From positions 25,619-89,618 of the forward strand of contig NZ_AXAP01000037.1 of assembly GCF_000472865.1 (NCBI RefSeq): 64,000 nt of DNA, given 5' to 3'. This DNA is from Bradyrhizobium elkanii WSM2783 (GTDB lineage Bacteria > Pseudomonadota > Alphaproteobacteria > Rhizobiales > Xanthobacteraceae). The number at the start of each line of letters is the position of its first letter. Positions within the stretch are counted from its first letter, which is position 1. A program made the translations under genes and the position numbers. The notes under the pieces were generated by a model. The model was not told the origin of the DNA. It made no database searches and was given only the letters and a program-made list of their open reading frames with translations. This document shows, one piece after another, positions 41,950 through 50,701 of the stretch.

Positions 41950-43125
41950 ATGTTCCTGCAATTCTTCACATCGCTGCGCGATGCCCAGGTCCCCGTGACC
42001 TTGCGTGAATATCTGACGCTGATGGAGGCGCTCGACGCCGACCTCGCCGAGCAGAGCGTCGAGAATTTCTATTACCTGTCGCGCTCCGCGCTGGTGAAGG
42101 ACGAGCGCAACCTCGACAAGTTCGACCGCGTTTTCGGCACCGTGTTCAAGGGGCTGGAGAGCCTGCTCGATGCCATGGACAAGGCTGAGATCCCCGAGGA
42201 ATGGCTGAAGAAGCTCGCGGAAAAATACCTCACCGAGGAAGAGAAGAAGCAGATCGAAGCCATGGGCTGGGACAAGCTCATGGAGACGTTGCGCAAGCGT
42301 CTGGAGGAACAGAAGGGCCGGCACCAGGGCGGCAACAAGTGGATCGGCACCGCCGGCACGTCGCCGTTCGGCGCTCACGGCTACAATCCCGAAGGCATCC
42401 GCATCGGCCAGGAGAAGAACCGCAACAACCGCGCCGTGAAGGTGTGGGACAAGCGCGAGTTCAAGGATCTCGACGGCAATGTCGAGCTCGGCATCCGCAA
42501 CATCAAGGTCGCGCTGCGACGCTTGCGCAAGTTCGCCCGCACCGGCGCCCCCGACGAGCTCGATCTCGACACCACGATCAAGGAAACCGCCAATCACGGC
42601 TATCTCGACGTGCACATGCGCCCCGAGCGGCGCAATGCGGTGAAGGTGCTGGTGTTCTTTGATATCGGCGGCTCGATGGATTCGCATATCGAGCAGGTCG
42701 AGGAATTGTTCTCGGCCGCCAAGAGCGAATTCAAGCACATGGAATATTTCTACTTCCACAACTGCCTCTATGAGGGCGTCTGGAAGCAGAACAAGCGGCG
42801 CTTCACCGATCGCACCCCGACCTGGGACGTGCTGCACAAGTACCCGCACGACTACAAGGTGGTGTTCGTCGGCGACGCCTCCATGTCGCCTTACGAGATC
42901 ATGGTCCCCGGCGGCTCGGTCGAGCACGTGAACGAGGAGGCCGGTTCGATCTGGCTCGATCGCATCATCCGCACCTATCCGCACGCGGTGTGGCTCAACC
43001 CGGTGGCGCAGAAGCACTGGGACTATTCGGAATCGACCACCATCATCCGCCGCATCTTCTCCGAGCGCATGTACCCGATCACGATCGAAGGTCTGGAGAA
43101 TGCGATGAAGGAACTGGTACGATAG
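41950..43125 (+). CDS. VWA-domain protein (CoxE-like), MoxR partner
   Basis: A 391-residue soluble protein. The N-terminal helical region starts MFLQFFTSLRDAQVPVTLRE. The C-terminal von Willebrand A domain has the metal-site motif DIGGSMDSH (DxGxS) with later VVFVGDASMSPYEI. It probably works with the divergent MoxR ATPase. I chose ATG 41950, where family similarity begins; the frame from 41857 adds an unlikely tail. A Gly/Asn-rich insert near residue 125-150 (GRHQGGNKWIGTAGTSPFGA) is usual for this group. Confidence 0.92.
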   Translation: MFLQFFTSLRDAQVPVTLREYLTLMEALDADLAEQSVENFYYLSRSALVKDERNLDKFDRVFGTVFKGLESLLDAMDKAEIPEEWLKKLAEKYLTEEEKKQIEAMGWDKLMETLRKRLEEQKGRHQGGNKWIGTAGTSPFGAHGYNPEGIRIGQEKNRNNRAVKVWDKREFKDLDGNVELGIRNIKVALRRLRKFARTGAPDELDLDTTIKETANHGYLDVHMRPERRNAVKVLVFFDIGGSMDSHIEQVEELFSAAKSEFKHMEYFYFHNCLYEGVWKQNKRRFTDRTPTWDVLHKYPHDYKVVFVGDASMSPYEIMVPGGSVEHVNEEAGSIWLDRIIRTYPHAVWLNPVAQKHWDYSESTTIIRRIFSERMYPITIEGLENAMKELVR

Positions 43126-43129
43126 CTCT

Positions 43130-43235
43130 CGTCATTCCGGGGCGTCCGAAGGACGAGCCCGGAATCCATTTAGCCACTTGCGCCGGCGGAGGAATAGATT
43201 CCGGGTTCGATGCTTACGCATCGCCCCGGAATGAC
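43130..43235. repeat. type C palindromic repeat, copy 2
   Basis: cgtcattccgg at a displaced start, cccggaatccatttag, attccgggttcgatgctt and gcatcgccccggaatgac. It separates the VWA and rhodanese genes. Confidence 0.85.
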
Positions 43236-43259
43236 AAACAACAATCAAGGGAGAGCCCC

Positions 43260-43673
43260 ATGTCCCAGACCATTCACCGCGGCATCAAGCAGATGATGGA
43301 CGAAGCCAATGCCGAGATTGAGACCATCAGTGCGGCCGATGCGATCAAGATCCTCCCGAACGACGATGTCGTGATCGTCGACATCCGCGATCCCCGCGAG
43401 ATCGAGCGCGACGGCAAGATCCCGGGCGCCTTCTCGTGCACCCGCGGCATGCTCGAGTTCTGGATCGATCCGGCGAGCCCTTACGCCAAGCCGATCTTCC
43501 AAGAGGACAAGAAGTTCATCTTCCATTGCGCCGGCGGCATGCGCTCGGCCCTGGCTGCGAAGACCGCGCAGGACATGGGGCTGAAGCCGGTCGCCCATAT
43601 GGGCGGCGGTTTCGCCGCCTGGCGCGATGCCGGCGGCCCGATCGAGAAGTGGGAGCCGAAGAAGAAAGACTAG
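43260..43673 (+). CDS. rhodanese-like sulfurtransferase, single domain
   Basis: A 137-residue protein with the rhodanese fold: ISAADAIKILPNDDVVIVDI, RDPREIERDGKIPGA, catalytic Cys90 in FHCAGGMRSALAA, and HMGGGFAAWRDAGGPIEKW. It transfers sulfane sulfur to an acceptor; the physiological partner is unknown. GGGAGAG precedes ATG 43260. A second, two-domain sulfurtransferase gene follows after a repeat. Confidence 0.92.
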   Translation: MSQTIHRGIKQMMDEANAEIETISAADAIKILPNDDVVIVDIRDPREIERDGKIPGAFSCTRGMLEFWIDPASPYAKPIFQEDKKFIFHCAGGMRSALAAKTAQDMGLKPVAHMGGGFAAWRDAGGPIEKWEPKKKD

Positions 43674-43693
43674 GTGGTCGCCACCGCCACCAC

Positions 43694-43780
43694 CGTCATG
43701 CCCGGGCTTGTCCCGGGCATCCACGCCCTCGGGCGACGCAGGCGAAGACGTGGATGGGGGGGACAAGCCCGGCCATGACG
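43694..43780. repeat. type B palindromic repeat, copy 4
   Basis: cgtcatgcccgggcttgtcc and ggggacaagcccggccatgacg. The gggcat and ggccat ends are exchanged relative to copies 1-3, so orientation is reversed. Confidence 0.88.
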
Positions 43781-43801
43781 CAAGCTGAAGGATATCGCTA
43801 G

Positions 43802-44659
43802 ATGACCACTACCGAAGACCCGCTCGTCTCCACCGACTGGCTTGCCGCCCACCTCGGCGATCCCAAGGTCAAGGTGATCGACGCCTCCTACAAGATGCCG
43901 GGTGTGCTGCCGTTGCCGGCCGACGATTTCATCGCCGCCCACATTCCCGGTGCAGTGTTCTTCGATGTCAATGCGATCGCCGACAAGAACGACCCGCGCC
44001 CGCATATGTATCCGGCCGCCGAGCAGTTCGCGCAGGACGTCTCCGCGCTCGGCATCTCCTCGGGCGACACGGTGGTTGCCTATGATGCTGGCGGCTGGGT
44101 TGCCGCGCCGCGAGCGTGGTGGATGTTCCTGTCGTTCGGTCATCCGAACGTGAAGGTGCTCGACGGCGGCTTGCAGAAGTGGAAGGCCGAGGGGCGGCCG
44201 ACGGAAACCGGGCCCGTCACGCCGAAGCCTGGAAAATTCCAAGCCAGGTTCGATCCGAGCTTCGTGCGCAGCAAGGAGCAATTGCTCGGTAATATCGAGA
44301 CCAGGAAGGAGCAGGTGATCGACGCGAGGCCGCGCCCGCGGTTCGAGGGCACCGTGGTCGAGCCCTGGCCCGGCCGGCGCTCCGGACACATCCCAGGCAG
44401 CCACAACGTTCCCTATGCCGACCTGTTCGATGCCAAGACCGGGGCGATGAAGCCGCTCGATGAATTGCGCAAGGCATTTGCGTCCGCCGGCGTCGATACG
44501 GCAAAGCCGATCGTCACCAGTTGCGGCTCTGGCGTGTCGGCGCTGGTGCTGACGCTCGCGCTCTATCGGCTCGGCGTGCGCGGCAGTGCGCTCTATGACG
44601 GTTCCTGGGCCGAATGGGGATTGCAGGACGGGCCGCCGATCGCGACGGGACCTGCGTGA
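43802..44659 (+). CDS. sseA: 3-mercaptopyruvate sulfurtransferase
   Basis: A 285-residue two-domain rhodanese. The N-terminal domain is structural; the C-terminal domain has active Cys241 in SCGSGVSALVLTLAL. CGSGVSA resembles the CG[S/T]GVTA loop of mercaptopyruvate sulfurtransferases rather than the CRKGV loop of thiosulfate rhodaneses. The pre-loop motif SGHIPGSHNVPY is present. It would move sulfur from 3-mercaptopyruvate in cysteine catabolism. It follows the single-domain rhodanese. Confidence 0.92.
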   Translation: MTTTEDPLVSTDWLAAHLGDPKVKVIDASYKMPGVLPLPADDFIAAHIPGAVFFDVNAIADKNDPRPHMYPAAEQFAQDVSALGISSGDTVVAYDAGGWVAAPRAWWMFLSFGHPNVKVLDGGLQKWKAEGRPTETGPVTPKPGKFQARFDPSFVRSKEQLLGNIETRKEQVIDARPRPRFEGTVVEPWPGRRSGHIPGSHNVPYADLFDAKTGAMKPLDELRKAFASAGVDTAKPIVTSCGSGVSALVLTLALYRLGVRGSALYDGSWAEWGLQDGPPIATGPA

Positions 44660-44669
44660 TTGCAGACGA

Positions 44670-45446
44670 TCAGCGCGTGGGGCGCACGAACACCGGCTGG
44701 CCGAACGGATCGAAAGTCTGCTGCTGCGGAATGACCTGCGGCGCCAGGCGTTGCTGCTGCGCCGCGACGCGCCGGCGCTCCCTGGCACGCTCCGCCCGTG
44801 CACGCTTCTTGGCCGCGGTTTGATCCGGCTTCGCATCCGCGCTCTTTGCTGATGTCGTTTGCTCGACAGTGACCGCGGGGCCGCCCAGCGTGGCGATCTT
44901 GGTCGCCGCCGGACTCGCTTCCGCTGAGGTCGGCGCCTCGGGTGCGGCCGGCGCGGCGTCGTTCGCGGGCGGGACCTCTGCGACCGCCGCACGCTTGGCC
45001 TCTTCGGCGGGCGAAGGAGTTTCCGTCTGGGCTGCCGCCGTCGGCGCCTGGGGTTCCGGAGCATCTGCTAGAGGCGGTTCGGCCGGCGGCGTCTCGGTTG
45101 AGGCAGTCTCCTCGGGCTTCACGGCGGCCATCTGCTCGGGCTCGGCCGGCGCGGGAGCATCGGCGGTTGCTGCGGTCGGAGCAGGGGACGTCTCGGCGCT
45201 GTCCGGCGCCTTTTCTGTTGTCTCTGCTGCGGGCGCCTCGACGCGCAGCATGGCGAGCGTCGGCGGCTTCGCTTGAACTTGTGTTTGAGCTTGCGCGAAG
45301 ACGGGCTCCGGCGGGCTGCGTCGCGCCGGGATGCTCGCGACTTCCTCATGGGCAGCCCGGAGCAGCGCGGCAGCGCCAAGTCCGAAGATCAGGACCGACG
45401 TCGACAGCACGATTGCCGCGAACAGGAAACGAAGGCCGGGAAGCAT
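44670..45446 (-). CDS. Ala/Pro/Glu-rich membrane-anchored protein
   Basis: A 258-residue protein with one N-terminal membrane helix (about residues 5-28: FLFAAIVLSTSVLIFGLGAA), then a long disordered Ala/Pro/Glu/Thr stretch to about 200, then a basic segment (KKRARAERARERRRVAAQQQ) and a short C-terminus (FDPFGQPVFVRP). The layout suggests an inner-membrane protein with a periplasmic linker and a basic, perhaps peptidoglycan- or nucleic-acid-binding, tail. I do not recognise the family. It is convergent with sseA, 10 bases apart. Confidence 0.7.
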   Translation of the reverse strand: MLPGLRFLFAAIVLSTSVLIFGLGAAALLRAAHEEVASIPARRSPPEPVFAQAQTQVQAKPPTLAMLRVEAPAAETTEKAPDSAETSPAPTAATADAPAPAEPEQMAAVKPEETASTETPPAEPPLADAPEPQAPTAAAQTETPSPAEEAKRAAVAEVPPANDAAPAAPEAPTSAEASPAATKIATLGGPAVTVEQTTSAKSADAKPDQTAAKKRARAERARERRRVAAQQQRLAPQVIPQQQTFDPFGQPVFVRPTR

Positions 45447-45749
45447 GGCGCGGTTCCGTCTTTGCCGAAGTGTTCTGTTGAGCCAGAGGAAACGCGGTGA
45501 TCACAGGGCCGCTCGCGGGCAGCGAATCAGGCCGATTCGAGGATATCGCAACCAATGTCAAAGCAATGACGCCCGTAGTCCCCCGGAATAACTTTTCCCT
45601 GACGGTGAGGCATCTTTGCCGCAGCGATCACTCCTCAATCACAAAATGACCGATTCGGCCCGGATTTCGCGGAATTGTCTTGAATGCGCCGCTATCTTCC
45701 TTCAAGTGCCGTTAACGGTCCGGTGTGGCTTGGGGACTATACAAGAGCG
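45447..45749. other. divergent intergenic region before the L,D-transpeptidase
   Basis: This stretch of about 300 bases lies between the Ala/Pro-rich protein (minus) and the L,D-transpeptidase (plus). It must hold both promoters. I see no clear operator or repeat. Confidence 0.5.
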
Positions 45750-46961
45750 ATGATGATCAACCGCATTCTGACGATTTGTGCTGCCGCAGCGCTCGGCGCG
45801 GCAGGAACTTCGGTTGCGCAGGCGCAGCAGGGCTACCCCGCAGGGCCTGGTCCGGTCTATTCCGCTCCTCAGGGCTCGTATCCGCCGCCGCCCCCCGGCT
45901 ACGTGCGCGACGACCGCCGGCCATCGGATTTCGATGTCTTTGAGGAGGACGACGAGGCGCCGAACGGCCAGAGTTCGGCGTCGCTGTCGCCGCCCGGACC
46001 AGTGCTTTCGCCCAACGATCCCCGCTATGGCCGCCCGATGGGCGCGCCCCCGCCGGTCTATTCGGATCGGACCGTGCCGACCGGCCCGGTCATGTCGCCG
46101 GATGATCCGCGCTATGGCCGTCCGGCAGGCCCGCCGGCGGTGATCTATGCCGATCGTCCCCAAGGGCCGGCGCAGAGTTACAACTATCCCGATGATCGCG
46201 CCATGCGTCCGCCCGAGTCGGTGGGCGCGGCGGGTGGTGCGCCCGCCGTCACCGGCGCCGTGTCGCAGCAGCCTCAGGTCGGCAGCGACGGCAGGCCGAT
46301 GACGGTCGCGGCGCTGCCGCCGGAGGAGCAGCCGGAGGCCGCTCCCGTGCAATTGCCGCCGAACCTGCGCCGCCAGGAAGTCTCGTTCGCGACCAAGGAG
46401 CCGCCAGGCACCATCGTGGTCGATACGTCGAACACCTACCTCTATTACATCCTGGGCGGCGGCCGCGCGATGCGCTACGGCGTTCGCGTCGGCCGCGATG
46501 GCTTCACCTGGACCGGCGTGCAGAAGATCAGCCGCAAGGCGGAGTGGCCGGACTGGTATCCGCCCACCGAGATGATCGAGCGTCAACCCTACCTGCCGCG
46601 CTTCATGGCCGGCGGCCCCGGCAATCCGCTCGGCGCGCGCGCGATGTATCTCGGCTCGACCGTGTACCGCATCCACGGCACCAACCAGCCCTCGACGATC
46701 GGCAAGTTCGTCTCTTCCGGCTGCATCGGCATGCTGAATGAGGACGTCTCCGACCTCTTCGAGCGCGTGAAGGTCGGCACCCGCGTCGTGGTGCTGCCGG
46801 GTGGTCCGCCGCCTGGAACCGCCACCGCCTCCGCTGCGCCGCCGCCCGGCGGGCCCGTTGCGGCCGCCCCAGCGCCGACCCAGGCGCAGGCCGCCGCACC
46901 GCTGCCGGGCACCCAGCCGACCACGGTGCCGCCGCTGCCGGCCCCGGTCACGATCCGCTAG
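45750..46961 (+). CDS. L,D-transpeptidase with Pro-rich N-terminal region
   Basis: A 403-residue exported enzyme (signal ending near VAQAQQ; ATG at 45750 or 45753). Residues about 25-210 are Pro/Gly-rich and contain two copies of GPV(L/M)SP(N/D)DPRYGRP. The YkuD catalytic domain (about 215-355) has His309 in IHGTNQPSTIG and Cys325 in SSGCIGM. It crosslinks peptidoglycan or attaches outer-membrane proteins to it. The C-terminus is again Pro/Ala-rich. A terminator follows. Confidence 0.93.
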   Translation: MMINRILTICAAAALGAAGTSVAQAQQGYPAGPGPVYSAPQGSYPPPPPGYVRDDRRPSDFDVFEEDDEAPNGQSSASLSPPGPVLSPNDPRYGRPMGAPPPVYSDRTVPTGPVMSPDDPRYGRPAGPPAVIYADRPQGPAQSYNYPDDRAMRPPESVGAAGGAPAVTGAVSQQPQVGSDGRPMTVAALPPEEQPEAAPVQLPPNLRRQEVSFATKEPPGTIVVDTSNTYLYYILGGGRAMRYGVRVGRDGFTWTGVQKISRKAEWPDWYPPTEMIERQPYLPRFMAGGPGNPLGARAMYLGSTVYRIHGTNQPSTIGKFVSSGCIGMLNEDVSDLFERVKVGTRVVVLPGGPPPGTATASAAPPPGGPVAAAPAPTQAQAAAPLPGTQPTTVPPLPAPVTIR

Positions 46962-46981
46962 GGCGATTACAGTCCAACATC

Positions 46982-47014
46982 AAAAGGCGCGCGAACAGCG
47001 CGCCTTTTTTGTTT
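46982..47014 (+). terminator. rho-independent terminator after the L,D-transpeptidase
   Basis: Stem ggcgcgc (46986-46992) and gcgcgcc (46998-47004) with a gaaca loop, then six T residues (47005-47010). Flanking A-run makes it effective on both strands in principle. Confidence 0.9.
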
Positions 47015-47098
47015 TGCGCTTCTGTCAAATTCCCGCGCTTGAATTCGTGTTCGGCTGGATTACGTGCCAGAGGGCTGCAACCGACGTGGGACAATGCC

Positions 47099-48067
47099 AT
47101 GCGCATCCTTGTTGCAGGCGCCACCGGCGCTATTGGCCGACAACTCGTTCCCGCCCTGATCCGGGCCGGCCATTCGGTGATCGGCACGACGCGAACAGCA
47201 GCGAAAGCCGAGGCGATCGGGCAGATGGGCGTCGAGCCCGTCATCGTCGATGGCCTCGATGCAGAGGCTGTCCGCGCGGCGGTCATTGCGAAGCAGCCCG
47301 AGGTGATCGTCCACGAGATGACCGACCTCGCCGATGTTACCGATCTCCGCCATTTCGATCGCGCCTTCGCTGTCACCAACCGGCTGCGCACGCTCGGCAC
47401 CGATTGCCTGCTGGCGGCCGCGCGCGAAGCCGGTGTCAGGCGTTTCGTCGCGCAAAGCTTCTGTGGCTGGACCTATGGCCGAACCGGTGCACCTGTCAAA
47501 ACCGAGTCCGATCCGCTCGATCCCGATCCGCCGCAGGAACTTCGACGCACGCTGGAAGCGATCCAACATCTGGAGCGCGCCGTCACCGGCTCGGATCAGC
47601 CGGAAGGAATCGTGCTCCGATACGGATCGTTCTACGGTCCCGACACCGGCATACTGTCGCGGGCGATGATCGATCAATTGCGGCGCCGCCGCGTGCCGAT
47701 GATCGGCGATGGTGGCGGCTGGTGGTCTTTCATTCATGTCGCCGACGCGGCATCCGCCACCGTTGCCGCCATCGAGCGCGGCGAGGCCGGCAATATCTAC
47801 AACATCGTTGACGATGAGCCCGCGGAAGTCAGCGAATGGCTGCCGGCGCTTGCCGCGATCGTCGGCGCTAAGCCGCCATTCCATGTGCCCATCTGGCTCG
47901 GCCGATTGCTCGCCGGCGAACATGTGGTGGCGATGATGACCGAGGTGCGGGCGGGCTCGAACGTCAAAGCCAGGCGCGAACTCGGCTGGCACCCGGCGCA
48001 TCCGTCCTGGCGCACCGGCTGTGCCGAAATCGTCGGGCACTCCAGTGGCCACAGCGCTGCCGCTTGA
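47099..48067 (+). CDS. NAD(P)-dependent epimerase/dehydratase-like oxidoreductase
   Basis: A 322-residue extended short-chain dehydrogenase. The nucleotide-binding motif is ILVAGATGAIGRQLVPALI (GxxGxxG), with TTRTAAKAEAIGQMG after strand 2. The catalytic Ser/Tyr region is AQSFCGWTYGRTGAP (Tyr followed by no Lys at +4), so catalysis is uncertain. FIHVADAASATVAAIERGEA and YNIVDDEP are typical of the family. It may act on a sugar or a quinone-type substrate. It is convergent with the amidase gene. Confidence 0.85.
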   Translation: MRILVAGATGAIGRQLVPALIRAGHSVIGTTRTAAKAEAIGQMGVEPVIVDGLDAEAVRAAVIAKQPEVIVHEMTDLADVTDLRHFDRAFAVTNRLRTLGTDCLLAAAREAGVRRFVAQSFCGWTYGRTGAPVKTESDPLDPDPPQELRRTLEAIQHLERAVTGSDQPEGIVLRYGSFYGPDTGILSRAMIDQLRRRRVPMIGDGGGWWSFIHVADAASATVAAIERGEAGNIYNIVDDEPAEVSEWLPALAAIVGAKPPFHVPIWLGRLLAGEHVVAMMTEVRAGSNVKARRELGWHPAHPSWRTGCAEIVGHSSGHSAAA

Positions 48068-48083
48068 GCTGGTAATGCGACGC

Positions 48084-49397
48084 TCAGACGTCCGCCTCAT
48101 CAGCGCTTTCGCGGGTTGCATTCTCGAGCCAACCGGCGATGCGCAACAAGTCACGATCGCGCCCGCGAGCGCCGATGAGCTGGACGCCGATTGGAAGTCC
48201 CTGATGGCCTCTGAGCAGTGGCAGCGAAACGGTCGGCAGACCGCAGAGGCTCCACGGCATCGACATGACACCGGAGCCCGGCCCATCTTCCAGCCGGGTC
48301 GCCTCGCCCGGCGCCGACAGGGTGATCAACGCATCATGTTGGATGAACGTACGCGAGGCAAGTTCAACGAGACGGTCCACCTCCGCATCGAACGTAAGGT
48401 AGCTCGCCGCGCTGATGGTGTGGCCGGCTTCGATGCCCCGCTGCAGCGGCGCGCAATAGCGGCGGATGGTCTCAGTCGGCTCCGAGCCGAAACGATAGGC
48501 GAGATGCGCGTTGAGCAGCCCGAAGGTGACATCGAGTGCCTGATCGAATTCAAGTGGGAGTTCGACCTCGACGGTCGCGGTCGGCAGTGACTGGATGAAT
48601 GTCTCGAATGCCTTCCCCGCGTTGTCGTCGATCAGCTTCCAGCCTGGCCCCTTGACCACGCCAAGACGGGGTGCGGAGGCCGCAGGCTGGACAGCCGCTA
48701 ACGCGGAATCGAACACGCCGGCGAAAAGGCACAAGTCTCCGATCGAGCGGGCCAACAGGCCGAGATGCGCCATGCGCGGCACCAGCACGTTCGATCCCGC
48801 CATTGAGGTGAAACCCAACGAGGGTTTGAACGCAAACGCGCCGCAAAACGAGGCGGGCAGGGTGGTCGAAGCGGTGTGTTGCGTGCCGAGCGCCAGCGGC
48901 ACCATGTGGTCGACGACGGCGGCGGCAGAACCCGCCGACGACACGCCCGGCGAGCGCGACAGGTCCTGAGGATTGCGGGTCGGGCTCGGATGGTACATCC
49001 CGAATTCGGATGTCGCGGTCTTGCCGACAATGATTGCACCGGCGCGGCGCAGCGCCGCCACGGCATCCGCATCGGCGTTTGGCCGCCGGCCGCGAAGCGT
49101 CTCGCTGCCATATTCGGACGGCATGTCGGCGGTGTCGAATACGTCTTTCACCCCGATCGGCAGGCCGTGCAGTGCGCCGAGCGGCCCACCTGATGCGCGG
49201 TGCTCGTCGGCACGCCGCGCCTCTTCGCGCGCCCGCTCCGCATCGAGGAAAGCCCACGCCCTGACGTCGGGCTCACGCGCGGCGATCCGGTCCAGGCAGG
49301 CATTCATCAAATCGAGCGCGCTTGTCTCGCCCCGCTTGATCCTGTCGGCCAGCATGCTGGCCGACAGGTGGTTTGGAAGCACAGAGCCGGTCATCAT
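48084..49397 (-). CDS. amidase of an uptake-hydrolysis pair
   Basis: A 437-residue amidase-signature protein. The triad is Lys84 (IGVKDVFDTAD), Ser153 (SPGVSSAGSA) and Ser177 (THTASTTLPASF aligned to the TDTGGSIRIPA motif). The glycine pair usually found in GGSSGG is PGVSSAG here. The ATG overlaps the TGA of the upstream binding-protein gene (ATGA), so translation is coupled. The pair probably takes up and hydrolyses one amide-type compound. No signal peptide. Confidence 0.88.
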   Translation of the reverse strand: MMTGSVLPNHLSASMLADRIKRGETSALDLMNACLDRIAAREPDVRAWAFLDAERAREEARRADEHRASGGPLGALHGLPIGVKDVFDTADMPSEYGSETLRGRRPNADADAVAALRRAGAIIVGKTATSEFGMYHPSPTRNPQDLSRSPGVSSAGSAAAVVDHMVPLALGTQHTASTTLPASFCGAFAFKPSLGFTSMAGSNVLVPRMAHLGLLARSIGDLCLFAGVFDSALAAVQPAASAPRLGVVKGPGWKLIDDNAGKAFETFIQSLPTATVEVELPLEFDQALDVTFGLLNAHLAYRFGSEPTETIRRYCAPLQRGIEAGHTISAASYLTFDAEVDRLVELASRTFIQHDALITLSAPGEATRLEDGPGSGVMSMPWSLCGLPTVSLPLLRGHQGLPIGVQLIGARGRDRDLLRIAGWLENATRESADEADV

Positions 49398-50599
49398 CGA
49401 ACCGAGGCTGTGATGCTGCAGCCCGATCCGGCGGCCGGGCGGAACGCGGTCGCGGCGGGAACGGTGGCGATCCGCTCGTAATAGTCCCAGGGCTGCCGGC
49501 TCGCCGCCGGCGATTTCACGCGATAGACGCCGAGATCATAGGCGAGGCGGCCGTTCTGCTGCACGACAGCCTGCCGCCCGAACCGATCGACCGGAAGCTG
49601 GCGCATCTCGGCATTGACGATCGCGGCATCGTCGCTTTTGGCGCTTCTCGCGGCCTTCAGGAAATGCAGCACGCCGGAATAGACGCCGGCTTGTTCGCGG
49701 GTCGGCATTCGGCCGTGTTCCTTGAAGAAGCGCTGCGCGAAGTCGCGGGTGCCGTCGCTGTCATCCCAATAGAATCCCGTGGTGATGATCAGCCCCTGCG
49801 CCGCTTCGAGGCCGAGGCTGTGGACATCGGTGACGAAAGCGTGGAGCGCTGCGATCTTCTGCGTGCGCATGATGTCGAACTGGCCGGCCTGCTTGATCGC
49901 ATTGACGGTGTCGGCGCCGGCGCTCGCGAGCGCGACGACCTGCGCGTTCGTGCTCTGGGCACGTAGCAACAGCGAGGCGAAATCGGCTGTGTTGAGCGGA
50001 TGGCGCGCGCTGCCGAGCACCTTGCCGCCGCGCTCCTGCACCACGGCGCTGGCGTCTTTCTCCAGGTCGTGGCCGAACGCGTAGTCGGCGGTGAGGAAGA
50101 ACCAGGACTTCTGCCCCTGCTCGGTCAGCGCTGCAGCCGTGCCGCGCGCCAGTGCGTAAGTATCGTCGGTCCAATGGGTCACGTAGGGCGAGCAGCGTCC
50201 GCCGGTAATCTCGACGCTAGCGGCACCCGATACCAGGAGCGACCGCTTCTTCTCGGTCGCGATCGTCATCAGTGCGAACACCGCGCCCGAATGGGGCAGG
50301 TCGACAACGGCGTCGACGCCTTGCCGGTCAAACCACTCGCGTGCGATGGCTGAGGCGACATCCGGCTTGTTCTGATGATCCGCGGTGATGATCTCGATCG
50401 GGACCCCGTCGATCGAGCCGCCAAAATCGGCAACGGCCATTCGCGCGGCCTTGATCGAGCCCGGCCCGCCGACGTCGGAGACTACGCCGCTTTGATCGCC
50501 CATGACCCCGATGACGACCTTATTGTCCGAGAACTGAGAGAAGGCCGGCGACGTGAGTATTGAGCTAAGTGCAATTGAAATCAGGATTTTTCGGTACAT
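49394..50599 (-). CDS. ABC-type binding protein coupled to an amidase
   Basis: A 401-residue Peripla_BP_6 protein (signal ending near PAFSQ): VIGVMGDQSGVVSDVGGPGS, SWFFLTADYAFGHDLEKDAS, GSARHPLNTADFASLLL. This group often binds short amides or branched-chain amino acids. It is followed by an amidase at a 4-base overlap and divergently faces a SorC-type regulator. No permease genes are nearby. The ligand is probably the amidase substrate. Confidence 0.9.
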   Translation of the reverse strand: MYRKILISIALSSILTSPAFSQFSDNKVVIGVMGDQSGVVSDVGGPGSIKAARMAVADFGGSIDGVPIEIITADHQNKPDVASAIAREWFDRQGVDAVVDLPHSGAVFALMTIATEKKRSLLVSGAASVEITGGRCSPYVTHWTDDTYALARGTAAALTEQGQKSWFFLTADYAFGHDLEKDASAVVQERGGKVLGSARHPLNTADFASLLLRAQSTNAQVVALASAGADTVNAIKQAGQFDIMRTQKIAALHAFVTDVHSLGLEAAQGLIITTGFYWDDSDGTRDFAQRFFKEHGRMPTREQAGVYSGVLHFLKAARSAKSDDAAIVNAEMRQLPVDRFGRQAVVQQNGRLAYDLGVYRVKSPAASRQPWDYYERIATVPAATAFRPAAGSGCSITASVR

Positions 50600-50645
50600 T
50601 TCGCTGCTCCGCGTGAGGTGCGGCGGAGCCTAACAATCCGCTGCT

Positions 50646-50677
50646 ACACATATGTGACAATGTGGGTACATATGTGA
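50646..50677. promoter_or_regulatory. double palindromic operator for the SorC-type regulator
   Basis: Two near-identical sites, acacatatgtga (50646-50657) and tacatatgtga (50667-50677), whose centres are 20 bases apart, two helical turns. The palindrome core is ACATATGT. They lie between the divergent binding-protein and regulator genes, as expected for a tetrameric SorC/DeoR-type repressor. Confidence 0.75.
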
Positions 50678-50701
50678 TTATTGGCTAGTGACGAAGATTC
50701 G

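Noticed and set aside
40879..43125. coxD/coxE genes of a CO dehydrogenase operon
   Set aside because: No coxMSL genes are adjacent; MoxR/VWA pairs are common general partners.
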